A DNA stretch of 43,606 nucleotides from Candidatus Obscuribacterales bacterium (GTDB taxonomy: Bacteria > Cyanobacteriota > Vampirovibrionia > Obscuribacterales > Obscuribacteraceae), in NCBI GenBank assembly GCA_019752635.1, contig JAIELX010000115.1:1-43606 (forward strand), in the 5' to 3' direction. Positions within the stretch are counted from its first letter, which is position 1, and every line of letters begins with the position of its first letter. Positions 34,139 through 42,149 of this stretch are shown here, one piece after another. A model generated the notes under the pieces. It made no database searches, was not told where the DNA came from, and saw nothing but the letters and a program-made list of their open reading frames with translations. Position numbers and translations under genes: made by a program.

Positions 34139-34280
34139 GGATAGTTTTTTCGAAGTACAAAAAAACAGTACCAGTTAAAACAGAGAAGAAAGGCTTCGGC
34201 AGCGAGGCAGTTGAATTTAGCCGGGGATGAAGGTAACCTGTGGTGAATAAGCGGGTCATCCAGCAGAAGGTTAAAAGCCA

Positions 34281-35471
34281 ATGCACTTTGCCATACAGAA
34301 AGAAGCACTTGTAAGAGCACTCCGAGACGTCAGCAATGCAATTGCGACAAGAGTGGTTCAGCCGATTTTGAGTAATGTGCTGGTAGAGGCGATAGACAGT
34401 GTGACCATGCGGTTCACTGGTACAGACCTTGATTTGACCATTCGAGCTATTTGTCCTGCCGTGGTTTATAACAACGGTTCAATAACATTGCCAGGCAAAA
34501 AGTTGTTGGAAGTCGTTTCGAAATTGCCAAATGATCTGGTTACCTTCCAGGTCAACATGGACACCATGGAAACTACGGTTACATGCGTCAAGTCCAAATT
34601 CACTTTGACTGCGTTGCCCGCTGATGATTTTCCGCGCCTTGCCGAGAACAAGTCTGTTGATTGGTTCTCCATGCCGGCCGATATTTTGCGACGTGCAATT
34701 GTTCAAACTTCTTTCGCTGCAGCTACATATGATTTGAGCAGCATTCTCGGTGGCGTCTATCTGTTTGTTCATGATGGTGTTTTTGAAGCCACGGCTACGG
34801 ATGGTAGTCGCCTGGCTCATCGCCGCGAAGAGTTGACAGTGTCTTCAACTATTGTTCGAAAGTCCGAGGAAGGCACGGAAGGGGAAGCGGAAGGTAGTAC
34901 CGCTACGGCGACGCTTGAGCGTCCTATCGAGCTGAAAGCCATCGTTCCCGCGCGTGCCTGTACCGAGCTGCTGAAAATCATGGATGCGAAAGATCCCGCA
35001 GCCCGTTTACGACTGGCAGTGCTTGAAGGACAAATGTTGTTCGAGACTGATTCGCATTTCCTGTGCACTCGTTTGATTGGTGGAGAGTATCCGCGTTATC
35101 ACGAGCTTTTCCCTGCCGATTTTTCCAACCTTGGTCGCTTCAAGCGCGATGAAATGCTGTCTGCTGTCGAGCGTGTAGCCGTAATGTCGGACGAGCGTAC
35201 TAATCTGGTGAAGTTTCACTTCGAAGGCGAAGTTCTTCAGATCAGCTCTAATACCCCTGACGTGGGTAAAGCTCAGGAAGAGGTTTCGGTGCAGTTTGAA
35301 GGGCAACCTTTAGACATCGCTGTGAACGTTCGTTACGTTGTTGATGTTTTGCACAAGTTGAGTTCGGCCGAGGTGCGCTTAGAGATGACGGGCGCATTGA
35401 AGCCGCTTATCTTTAAGGGTGAATCTGAAGAGAACTACAAATATCTCTTGATGCCAGTGCAGGCCAGATAA
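34281..35471 (+). CDS. dnaN: DNA polymerase III beta sliding clamp
   Basis: The 396-residue protein has the three-domain clamp fold. It begins MHFAIQKEALVRALRDVSNA, continues with ILSNVLVEAIDSVTMRFTGTDLD, FTLTALPADDFPRL and ATDGSRLAHRR at the end of domain 2 and LIGGEYPRYHELFP, and ends with the partner-pocket tail LLMPVQAR. It is slightly longer than E. coli DnaN (366) because of an acidic insert (EEGTEGEAEGSTATA, about residue 200). The ATG at 34281 has GAAGG about 10 bases upstream. It is the second gene of the plus-strand origin pair; the 700 bases after dnaA suggest its own promoter. Confidence 0.97.
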   Translation: MHFAIQKEALVRALRDVSNAIATRVVQPILSNVLVEAIDSVTMRFTGTDLDLTIRAICPAVVYNNGSITLPGKKLLEVVSKLPNDLVTFQVNMDTMETTVTCVKSKFTLTALPADDFPRLAENKSVDWFSMPADILRRAIVQTSFAAATYDLSSILGGVYLFVHDGVFEATATDGSRLAHRREELTVSSTIVRKSEEGTEGEAEGSTATATLERPIELKAIVPARACTELLKIMDAKDPAARLRLAVLEGQMLFETDSHFLCTRLIGGEYPRYHELFPADFSNLGRFKRDEMLSAVERVAVMSDERTNLVKFHFEGEVLQISSNTPDVGKAQEEVSVQFEGQPLDIAVNVRYVVDVLHKLSSAEVRLEMTGALKPLIFKGESEENYKYLLMPVQAR

Positions 35472-35538
35472 CGTGTGTTATACTGCTTTTGTTGGTTCAC
35501 CTCAGGTGGGCTGATTCCGGCACCACAGCCGTAATAGT

Positions 35539-35612
35539 GGGATCGTAGCTCAGTTGGTTAGAGCGCCTGCCTGTCACGTAGGAGGTCGCGGGTTCGAGTC
35601 CCGTCGGTCCCG
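35539..35612 (+). tRNA. tRNA-Asp (anticodon GTC)
   Basis: A complete cloverleaf: acceptor GGGATCG with CGGTCCC (one G-U pair) and discriminator G, D-arm with TAGCTCAGTTGGTTAGAGC, and anticodon arm CCTGC-CTGTCAC-GTAGG with GTC at the anticodon position. The T-arm is GCGGG-TTCGAGT-CCCGT. CCA is not encoded. It follows dnaN by 67 bases on the same strand. Confidence 0.97.
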
Positions 35613-35623
35613 CTTCTTTTATT

Positions 35624-35660
35624 GCTTGCGCTACTATATGGGAGCGTAAGCAGTTGCTTT
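35624..35660 (+). terminator. Probable terminator after tRNA-Asp
   Basis: GCTTGCGCT (35624-35632) and AGCGTAAGC (35643-35651) form a 9-bp stem with one wobble pair, followed by AGTTGCTTT. Confidence 0.5.
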
Positions 35661-35697
35661 AATAGTACCCCTTTTAGGGGCGTCGTTTGGCGGATTT

Positions 35698-36855
35698 TCA
35701 GCGTGATACTGAAACGGTGCAGTTTGTCGGATTGATCGTAATTACAAGTCCCCTTAGAAAGCTGGCTCCTAGCAACGGTTTGTCCATGTCCGAGTTCAAC
35801 GCAACCGATGAAGTCACGTTTTTCTTTTCGATCGGTCCGAGTTTGATACTGTCGATGGAGAACACATAGCTTACTCTTTGCCCTCCCACTCCTTCGGAGA
35901 CGCCGGAGTTTGCATTAGTCGGCCTCTCAACTCCCAGACCTGCCAGCTGTTTGTCAGTGAAACATACGGAGTCTGCGCCCGTGTCCATAATCATTTGACA
36001 TTCTCGACCATTTACTTTGACTGTCACTACCAGATTGTTTCCATCTCGCTGAAACGGAACGCTGTCTTCGGGGACACTATTTGACGAAGGCAGAAAGCGA
36101 ATGACATCATGTGCGAAATCGAGTTGGTAGGTCAGGTCGCCGAAGAAGTTTTGGCCCAGCAGTGGATAGTCGTTGTTGTCGTTACCTGCGGAGGTCCGCT
36201 GGTAATCGGGATCTTGGACGGAGACCGCGACTTGTCTTGTCAGTGTCCCGACTGTCAAATTGACCGGCACCACTGTTGCGGAAACTTCGCCTCCGATGCC
36301 CAGGTAGCGTTTTTTTGCTCCTGAAGCTGGCACTGCAATGCCGATTTTCTCGAAGTCCTTTTGCTTGAAAAAGCAATCAGAGGCTCCCGTGTCGAACATC
36401 ATGTCTACCGGTTGACCATTTACTGCGCCGCTCACAAGGATCTGGCCGGTTGCAAGTCGTGAAAACGGAACTTCAACTATCTGCGTTGGTGAGGCGGGAG
36501 TGGTGCGGGTGTTCGTGGCCGGCGTAGCAGGTGACTGCGGGTATACTCGACTCAATTGAGCCAGGGCTCTCGATGCAGCTAGAGCTGCTGCCGTATTTGG
36601 AAAGCGAGAAGCCGTGACGTACCAGGTCGCTCTTGCCAGGGATATTTCGCCGAGTTGTTGCTGGCACAGGCCCGCATAGTACATTGCGTCGCCGGTCTGG
36701 TCCTTTTGTTGTGCGGCTTGAAAGTAAGGCAATGCACTCTTGAAATTTTGTTGTCGGTAAAGTTGGACGCCTTTGCTCCAATACGATTCTTGCGCCGGTG
36801 ACGGAGGTGTTGCAAGAATAAGCAGGAGCGCGGTTGTAAGTAATCGATACAACAT
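35698..36855 (-). CDS. Exported protein with two retropepsin-like aspartic protease lobes
   Basis: The 385-residue product has a signal peptide (LYRLLTTALLLILATPPSPA) and a TPR-like region (about 25-105, WSKGVQLYRQQNFKSALPYF). A Thr/Pro linker follows, then two successive retropepsin-type units. Lobe 1 (about 128-255) has the active-site MMFDTGASDCFF (Asp155) and PLLGQNFFG. Lobe 2 (about 265-385) has MIMDTGADSVCF (Asp291) and PLLGASFLRG. Each lobe has the D-T-G loop and the later hydrophobic-hydrophobic-Gly loop, so one chain could form the catalytic pair that retroviral proteases make by dimerising. It probably acts in the periplasm. The start is the ATG at 36855. Cleavage target unknown. 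Confidence 0.85.
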   Translation of the reverse strand: MLYRLLTTALLLILATPPSPAQESYWSKGVQLYRQQNFKSALPYFQAAQQKDQTGDAMYYAGLCQQQLGEISLARATWYVTASRFPNTAAALAASRALAQLSRVYPQSPATPATNTRTTPASPTQIVEVPFSRLATGQILVSGAVNGQPVDMMFDTGASDCFFKQKDFEKIGIAVPASGAKKRYLGIGGEVSATVVPVNLTVGTLTRQVAVSVQDPDYQRTSAGNDNNDYPLLGQNFFGDLTYQLDFAHDVIRFLPSSNSVPEDSVPFQRDGNNLVVTVKVNGRECQMIMDTGADSVCFTDKQLAGLGVERPTNANSGVSEGVGGQRVSYVFSIDSIKLGPIEKKNVTSSVALNSDMDKPLLGASFLRGLVITINPTNCTVSVSR

Positions 36856-36951
36856 GGCTGAAGATTATACCTGTTGCAGGCGCTCCCGCTCCTTGCACAT
36901 CGCAAGCGTTGATGCCTCTACGAGTATGGGTAGTATATGGCCGCAAAGAAA

Positions 36952-36988
36952 GAGAGTTTCCCGAAGCTTCTTGCTCGGGGAAACTCTC
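36952..36988 (-). terminator. Rho-independent terminator of the WRESLR-repeat gene
   Basis: GAGAGTTTCCC and GGGAAACTCTC form a perfect 11-bp stem. On the minus strand it is followed by TTTCTTTGCGG, 24 bases after the stop at 37012. Confidence 0.85.
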
Positions 36989-37011
36989 GCTCAGATCCTT
37001 CTGTTTAGCGC

Positions 37012-37989
37012 TTAGCTGTTGCGCTCTTCTTCGGTGTCGGGACGAAGGCTTTCACGCCATGCTTCGTTGTCCTCGACGCCATCTCCTTCTTCGGAACGGA
37101 GGCTCTCGCGCCAAGCTTCGTTACCCTCGGCATCGTTATCGGGGCGAAGGCTTTTACGCCAAGGTTCGTCACTCTCACCGGCTTCATCTCCGGCGTTTCC
37201 GGAATTGGCAGCGGGCTTCTTTGGCATGAAGTCCTCCGGGTGCCGCGCGCGATAGGCGTCGAAGATCGGCTTGTTCATCTCATCCATCCAGTTCGGCCGG
37301 CTGTACGGTTCATCGGTGGCGGCGTTATCGTCGCCCTCGTCTACTGGTGCCGAATCATCCGTGTGAGCACCCCAGCACGACTTCCAGTTGCCGCGGTAGG
37401 GATGCGCTGCCCACATTGTCTCGATTTCTTCGTCGCGTTCCACACGTGGGACGCAGCTGTACATCGGGATTTGTTCGAGCGTTGAGCTGGTGTCGGCTAC
37501 GAAGAGTCGCGACAATCCGTTGTGCTCCAGCATGCGATTGACTTCTGCCAAGGTTGTGCGGTTGTAGTATCGCGTGCCCCGGGGGCAGATCAGCCGACCT
37601 TCCTTGCCGGCGGTCTGGAAGTGAGGCAGCAGTTCTTCGTAACGCTTGGCGTTGTACTCCTGTGCCAAGCCGTTTTCAGCTTCGGAGGTGCAGAACAGGC
37701 ACGACGACAAGTCTTCTTCCGAGACATCTCCTGAGCGCAAGGCTCGGTCGACTGCAGCCCAGGAAAGGAACAACTTGCGACGGGGGCGTTTCTTTTGTAC
37801 CACGGGCGAAGCCTGGTACCGCACCGGTTCTGTCACCTGGTGAACGGGGGCGGCTGCGGGCGGAACGTACACCGGTGCGGTGCTCATTTGTGGTTGTTGA
37901 TTGCGCCGGTTCCTGAGGAGGAAGTATCCCAGGATGGACCAGGGAGTCGCGATCAGGGCGACGACGATGGCGATAACGGTGTTGGACAT
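37012..37989 (-). CDS. Membrane-anchored protein with C-terminal WRESLR repeats
   Basis: The 325-residue product starts at an ATG at 37989 with AAGG about 9 bases upstream. The first helix SNTVIAIVVALIATPWSILG is a membrane anchor followed by a basic stretch (RNRRN). After a Pro/Gln-rich linker comes a cytoplasm-like domain at about 75-225, with five cysteines (SSCLFCTSE, LICPRGT, SCVPRVE, SCWGAH) and a C-terminal acidic region. The last 60 residues contain three near-identical units: PWRKSLRPD, AWRESLRSE and AWRESLRPD, separated by acidic spacers. I do not recognise the domain. A strong terminator follows, so it is probably transcribed alone. Confidence 0.75.
   Translation of the reverse strand: MSNTVIAIVVALIATPWSILGYFLLRNRRNQQPQMSTAPVYVPPAAAPVHQVTEPVRYQASPVVQKKRPRRKLFLSWAAVDRALRSGDVSEEDLSSCLFCTSEAENGLAQEYNAKRYEELLPHFQTAGKEGRLICPRGTRYYNRTTLAEVNRMLEHNGLSRLFVADTSSTLEQIPMYSCVPRVERDEEIETMWAAHPYRGNWKSCWGAHTDDSAPVDEGDDNAATDEPYSRPNWMDEMNKPIFDAYRARHPEDFMPKKPAANSGNAGDEAGESDEPWRKSLRPDNDAEGNEAWRESLRSEEGDGVEDNEAWRESLRPDTEEERNS
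37042..37176. repeat. Three tandem coding repeats (WRESLR units)
   Basis: Three 33-base units at 37042-37074, 37096-37128 and 37144-37176 are clearly related on the DNA level, with start-to-start spacings of 54 and 48 bases (multiples of three). The differences are mostly silent or conservative (Glu/Lys, Pro/Ser). Confidence 0.75.
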
Positions 37990-38102
37990 GGGGCGAGCCT
38001 TTTCGAGCAAATGAATTGATTCGCAATGCGGGCTCCGGTAACTCTCCGGAGCTTCGGGAAGTGAGAAGTGTAGGCGAGTGACATTCCAGCAAGGGCTGGA
38101 CG

Positions 38103-39467
38103 TCAGCTATTTGCAGCGATCATGCGCGTGTACCAGTGACCGCTGCCTTTAACCGTGCGAGCGAGTGTTGTGCGATCGACGTGCACGAGACCGAACGTCT
38201 TTTTGAAGCCCAGGGACCATTCGAGATTGTCCATGAAGCTCCAGGCGAGGTAGCCGCGAATGTCTACGCCGCCGGCGACAGCCATTTCGATGGCGTTCAG
38301 GTGGTCGTGAATGTAGCGTGCGCGTCCGTCATCGTGAATCTGGCCGTTGACGATGGTGTCATCGAGAGCGGCACCATTTTCGGTGACGTAGATCGGCGGA
38401 AGGACGCCGCGATATTCTTTGTGCATCGCTAGAAGCATTCGCGACAAGGCAGCGGGGCAGATTTCCCAGTCGGGCATCTGCGTGTACTCGGCTCCGGGAA
38501 TGCGCACGTTGTTGCCGTGTTCGTCCACTACGAAGCGCAGGTACCAGTTGATGCCGAGGAAGTCGAGCTTCTGGCTCATCAAAGCCATGTCGCCTGCTAG
38601 AATCGGTGCGTTGTTAGCCGCAGCTTCTTCCAGGATGACGTCCGGGTAAGTTGCCTTCAGCACCCCGTCCATGTACCACGCGTAGTCGCGTTGCCAGCGC
38701 CGTCGAGCTGCGGCTGTGCAGGCAGGAGTCGAAGGCTCTATGGGCACAAGGTTGAGAACGATGGACAGCTTCAGGTCATCTCGCACCGCCCGTAATGCTT
38801 GCGTTCCGAGTCCGTGCGCAACCATGAGATGGTGGCCGGCGGTGATTCGCAGCTTGGGGTCGGATAGACCGGGAGCCAGACCGTCGCCGATGTATCCTGC
38901 AACGATAACTTCCGGCTCGTTGAAAGTGGTCCAGTGCTTGACGCGGTCGCCGAGGTGTTTGCCCATGAGTGCGGCATAGTCCGCGAATCGGTGGCAGGTC
39001 TCTCGGTTGAGCCAGCCCTTGTTCTTCCCCAGCGCCAGGGGTAGATCCCAGTGGTACAGGGTGACTAACGGCGTGATACCGTTATCCATCAGGTTGTCCA
39101 CCAAGCGATTGTAGAAATCCACTCCCTTCGCGTTGACTTTGCCGTGTCCTTCCGGGAGTACTCGTGGCCATGCGATAGAGAATCGATAGGCCTGCAGACC
39201 CATCTTTTTCATGAGCTGGACGTCTTCGGGCATGCGATCGTAGTGACCGCATGCAATCGAACCGTTGTCCAGTTGCGGGCGCGTAGCAAAGTATTCTTCC
39301 CAGATCGAGGGACCGCGACCATCGGCAATCGGGTCGGAGCCTTCGATTTGGTAAGCCGAAGTGGAAGCACCGAAGCAGAAGTTCGGCGGGAAGGCGTATC
39401 GTCGAACCGGAATCGGGACCGGGTTCGGTCCGATCGGCGGAGCGCGATCAGTCTGTGAAGCAGACAT
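38103..39467 (-). CDS. GH1 family beta-glucosidase
   Basis: This 454-residue glycoside hydrolase family 1 enzyme keeps both catalytic glutamates: the acid/base in TTFNEPEVIVAGY (about residue 186) and the nucleophile in IYVTENGAALDD (about residue 370). The N-terminal signature FPPNFCFGASTSAYQIEG and the YRFSIAWPRVLPEG and GYLAWSFMDNLEWSLGF motifs are typical. It likely hydrolyses beta-linked gluco-oligosaccharides (cellobiose type) in the cytoplasm, since there is no signal peptide. The ATG at 39467 has AAGGA eight bases upstream. It follows the ABC exporter gene on the same strand, separated by 150 bases containing two strong hairpins. Exact substrate specificity cannot be read. Confidence 0.95.
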   Translation of the reverse strand: MSASQTDRAPPIGPNPVPIPVRRYAFPPNFCFGASTSAYQIEGSDPIADGRGPSIWEEYFATRPQLDNGSIACGHYDRMPEDVQLMKKMGLQAYRFSIAWPRVLPEGHGKVNAKGVDFYNRLVDNLMDNGITPLVTLYHWDLPLALGKNKGWLNRETCHRFADYAALMGKHLGDRVKHWTTFNEPEVIVAGYIGDGLAPGLSDPKLRITAGHHLMVAHGLGTQALRAVRDDLKLSIVLNLVPIEPSTPACTAAARRRWQRDYAWYMDGVLKATYPDVILEEAAANNAPILAGDMALMSQKLDFLGINWYLRFVVDEHGNNVRIPGAEYTQMPDWEICPAALSRMLLAMHKEYRGVLPPIYVTENGAALDDTIVNGQIHDDGRARYIHDHLNAIEMAVAGGVDIRGYLAWSFMDNLEWSLGFKKTFGLVHVDRTTLARTVKGSGHWYTRMIAANS

Positions 39468-39530
39468 TACAAAGTTCCTTGCAAGCTGCCTGAGTGAGGC
39501 AGGTTCTGGTTAGCGTTTTTGTGCGGAGAT

Positions 39531-39565
39531 GAAGCCAACGTGCCTTGTTGCAGCACGTTGGCTTC
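39531..39565. repeat. Strong 13-bp hairpin between the exporter and glucosidase genes
   Basis: GAAGCCAACGTGC pairs perfectly with GCACGTTGGCTTC around a nine-base loop. No T-run follows on either strand, so it is not a classic terminator. It may be an mRNA-stability or attenuation structure in the leader of the glucosidase gene. Confidence 0.6.
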
Positions 39566-39584
39566 TACTCCACAGGAATCAGCA

Positions 39585-39604
39585 GGGCACCGTTTGTGGT
39601 GCCC
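39585..39604. repeat. Second hairpin after the exporter gene
   Basis: GGGCACC and GGTGCCC around GTTTGT, 16 bases after the exporter stop on the minus strand. Without a T-run, so possibly a pause or stability element. Confidence 0.5.
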
Positions 39605-39619
39605 GTGAGGTTCTGTCGT

Positions 39620-41347
39620 TTACCCGTTGGTATCGCTGGCGGGGGCGTCAACTTCCTTCGTTGATCGGATGCTCCAGCCGCCATCACCGGCTAACATGAG
39701 CACCTGTTGGTGATGCTCAAGCAGCGTGCTGCGGTGACCGACGCTGAGCACCGTGGTACCAGTGCTCGCAAGCAACGTGTACAACAAGCGCTCATTCTTT
39801 TCGTCCAACGCCGAGGTGCTTTCGTCCAGGAAGACGTAGCGCGGACGCGCCAGAAGCACGCGTGCGAAGCTCAGGCGCTGTTGTTCACCTGGTGATAGAT
39901 TGTCTCGCCACTGCTGTTGCGTGTCCAGACCGCCATACATCAGAGGCAGGTGGTCCAGCGTGAGTAGCTTTAGTGTGGCCAGCAACTGGGCGTCGGTGGT
40001 GTTCGTGCGCGCTTTGGGATAGCTCAGCGCATCGCGCAGAGTGCTCTGTGCGATGTGAGGCTTTTGCGGCAAGAACATGCACTCTTTGAGGGGCGGTCTG
40101 GCGATGGTACCATCGCCAGCGCTCCAAAGACCGGCGATTGCTCGTAGCAGAGAGGACTTTCCGGAGCCGCTTGGCCCCATGATCAGTAACCCTGTCCCGG
40201 GAGTGAGTTCGAAGTTCAAGCCGGTGACGAGCACTCGGTCTGATTTCGGAGTCAACACGGTGACATCGGTGAGCTGCAGTCCGTCGCTATCAACGACATC
40301 TACCTTGCGGGTGCGCGTTTTGCCGGCGGCAGGCTTCGCTTCCTTGTCCAGCGCGTCGACAAAGGTGCCGAGGCGGTCGATGTTTGCGGCGAAGCTGGCG
40401 ATGCCGTTGAACTGCGAGATAAACAGCGTCAGTCCGCCGAAAATTTGTCCGAACGCCATTCCGGCTTGGGTGATGTCGCCGAAATCCATGGCGCCGGAGA
40501 AGTAGAACGGAGCCGTGACGGCAGCTGGAATCAGCCCGACAAGCCAGTTGTAGCTGGTGGTGAAGAAGCCGAGATTGCGGTTGAGGATCATGATCTGCTC
40601 AAGGTTGCGAATCGATTCGACCAGTGCCTTGAGGATATGAAGCTTGACTCGCTTCTCGCCCGAGTAGAACGCAATCGACTCAACGTCTCGCCGCACGTCG
40701 GCGATTGCATAACGCAGGTCTGCTTCCGCTTTGATCCGTGAGCAGTTGTAGCCGACGAGTTTGCTGCCGATCCACACGGTCAGCAAGCTGCCGACCAGTG
40801 AATATCCGAGCACCACGGCCGTCAGTGGACCGGAGATCGTCAGCAGTACCATCGTAAAGCTCACGACAGCGATCGACGCGTCGAGCAACGAGATGAACAA
40901 GCCGACGGCGCAATTGCAAAACGTTTCGACGTCCTGTGTCATGCGTTCGTCTGGATTGTCGATTGATTCGTTGCTTGCAAGCCTGTAATAGGCTCGGTTC
41001 GCGAAGTACTTGCTGACCAGGTGTTGGGTGAGCCATCGTCTCCAAACCAGTGACAGCTTGGTGCGCAGAAACTGGTAATAGACGACGATTGGTGTCGCTA
41101 ACAGGATGATCGAGCAGTAGTACACCAGGTACCAGTAGAAGTCACTGACGTTTCGCGCTTGTAGCGCGGTCATGAAACGACCGGCGATGTGACTGGTGTA
41201 TACATTGGCGGCGTTAACAGCCACCAGTAGGACGAGCATTGCGGTGAGAAGCCCGAACGCATGATACTTCATCGGAGAAACCCAGAAGGGTTTGCCGATG
41301 GACATCAGGCGCTTCAAGGAAAAAGAGGGTGCCACGCTAGTAGCCAT
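39620..41347 (-). CDS. ABC transporter, fused permease-ATPase of the SbmA/YddA type
   Basis: The 575-residue protein has an SbmA/BacA-like transmembrane domain (about 1-330): N-terminal FWVSPMKYHAFGLLTAMLVLL, MTALQARNVSDFYWYLVYYC and YRLASNESIDNPDERMTQDV (the family's DNPDQRI-like motif). The nucleotide-binding domain (about 355-570) carries Walker A GPSGSGKSSLLRAIAG, signature LSPGEQQRLSFARVLL, Walker B YVFLDESTSALDE and H-loop SVGHR. YddA/Rv1819c-type proteins move vitamin B12, bleomycin-like peptides or other hydrophilic cargo; the direction cannot be decided here. Position with an adjacent beta-glucosidase could hint at glycan or sugar-linked cargo, but this is weak. The ATG at 41347 has AAGGA about 10 bases upstream. 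Confidence 0.92.
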   Translation of the reverse strand: MATSVAPSFSLKRLMSIGKPFWVSPMKYHAFGLLTAMLVLLVAVNAANVYTSHIAGRFMTALQARNVSDFYWYLVYYCSIILLATPIVVYYQFLRTKLSLVWRRWLTQHLVSKYFANRAYYRLASNESIDNPDERMTQDVETFCNCAVGLFISLLDASIAVVSFTMVLLTISGPLTAVVLGYSLVGSLLTVWIGSKLVGYNCSRIKAEADLRYAIADVRRDVESIAFYSGEKRVKLHILKALVESIRNLEQIMILNRNLGFFTTSYNWLVGLIPAAVTAPFYFSGAMDFGDITQAGMAFGQIFGGLTLFISQFNGIASFAANIDRLGTFVDALDKEAKPAAGKTRTRKVDVVDSDGLQLTDVTVLTPKSDRVLVTGLNFELTPGTGLLIMGPSGSGKSSLLRAIAGLWSAGDGTIARPPLKECMFLPQKPHIAQSTLRDALSYPKARTNTTDAQLLATLKLLTLDHLPLMYGGLDTQQQWRDNLSPGEQQRLSFARVLLARPRYVFLDESTSALDEKNERLLYTLLASTGTTVLSVGHRSTLLEHHQQVLMLAGDGGWSIRSTKEVDAPASDTNG

Positions 41348-41607
41348 GGCAAAAGTCCTTCTTTCAAAAAGGTTAAGCGAGTGGACGGGATAACAATCCT
41401 CGACCCGGTCTGAATCCGGGTGGAAGGATGTGTCGATAAGCGGTTCATCCGGCCGATAGGGCTCGCTACTCCAAAAAAGATATTGATCAAGTTACACGAT
41501 AACCATGTCAGATATTTGGCGTTTATTGCAATGGATATTAAACGCGCGCGCGCGAAGATCTTGTATTGTTCGCGCAAGCTTGCTGAGCAATTCGTTAAGC
41601 GGGGTTT

Positions 41608-41733
41608 ATGATCAGGACTCCTGAGACCGTGCGATTCCGCCAACATGGCAAAGCCCTAAGGTTTGGATGTGTGTTGCTGATGATACCGGTGGTGGTGCTC
41701 AGTGGTCGATGGTACTTCTGTATTTTCTGGTAG
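41608..41733 (+). CDS. Tiny hydrophobic frame (41 residues), uncertain
   Basis: The frame reads MIRTPETVRFRQHGKALRFG followed by a hydrophobic CVLLMIPVVVLSGRWYFCIFW. It begins inside the stop codon of the upstream 63-codon frame (ATGA overlap), which looks like translational coupling. The ribosome binding site is weak (GCGGGG close to the ATG), so this may be chance. Confidence 0.25.
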   Translation: MIRTPETVRFRQHGKALRFGCVLLMIPVVVLSGRWYFCIFW

Positions 41734-42104
41734 GTCTCAATGAGATGGATCGATCTGTGAGCGGGAGAAATTGGTTGGTGTGCGCAGCGTTCAATTCCAA
41801 TTTACAACCAATCTTCCGTATCTTGCGCCAGCTGTGATAGGTTGAGATTGAATTTTGGCAGCTTTTCTACGTTGGGGACGCTCGGGAAAATCTTTTGAGG
41901 GTAGACAGGGAAATGGTTTCGGACACCAGGTTGTCAGGCTCGATTGCTCAGTGCCGTAAAAGCGGTTGATCGATGATTCCGTTTGTAACTAACATTCGGG
42001 TGTTTCCCAATTACACCGAACCTGGCTTATCTCAACAGAACCAATTCTTGAACTTACTGCGATAGCGTCAATGGATTTGTCCACCGGAGACTGATACCCG
42101 TCTT

Positions 42105-42124
42105 TCGGCATTGATCAATGCCGA
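42105..42124. promoter_or_regulatory. Perfect 20-base palindrome upstream of the EF-hand/protease gene
   Basis: TCGGCATTGATCAATGCCGA is fully self-complementary (8 bp plus GATC centre) and ends 25 bases before the ATG at 42150. It could be a repressor operator overlapping the leader, or a 5' hairpin that masks the ribosome binding site. Confidence 0.45.
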
Positions 42125-42149
42125 TTGGAATCTAACCAAAGGTCGAACA

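Larger units (their letters stand above)
33960..34150. other. Candidate replication origin (oriC) between dnaA and dnaN
   Basis: The 700-base dnaA-dnaN gap has no credible gene. It holds three TTATCTACA sites (33969-33977 in reverse, 34062-34070 and 34104-34112 forward), a degenerate fourth TTATTCACC in reverse at 34242-34250, an A/T-rich stretch at about 34136-34195 and a DnaA-trio-like run at 34127-34138. By eye, plus-strand C exceeds G in sampled lines to the left (for example 12 G against 22 C at 32281-32340) and G equals or exceeds C to the right. Gene arrangement also fits an origin. Confidence 0.65.
41348..42149. other. Gene-poor region upstream of the exporter gene
   Basis: About 800 bases with no gene I can support firmly. 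It contains a (CG)6 run (41543-41554), a pair of tiny overlapping plus-strand frames (41420-41611 and 41608-41733, see separate entry) and a perfect 20-base palindrome (42105-42124) just before the next gene. Composition is A/T-richer than the flanks. Confidence 0.4.
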
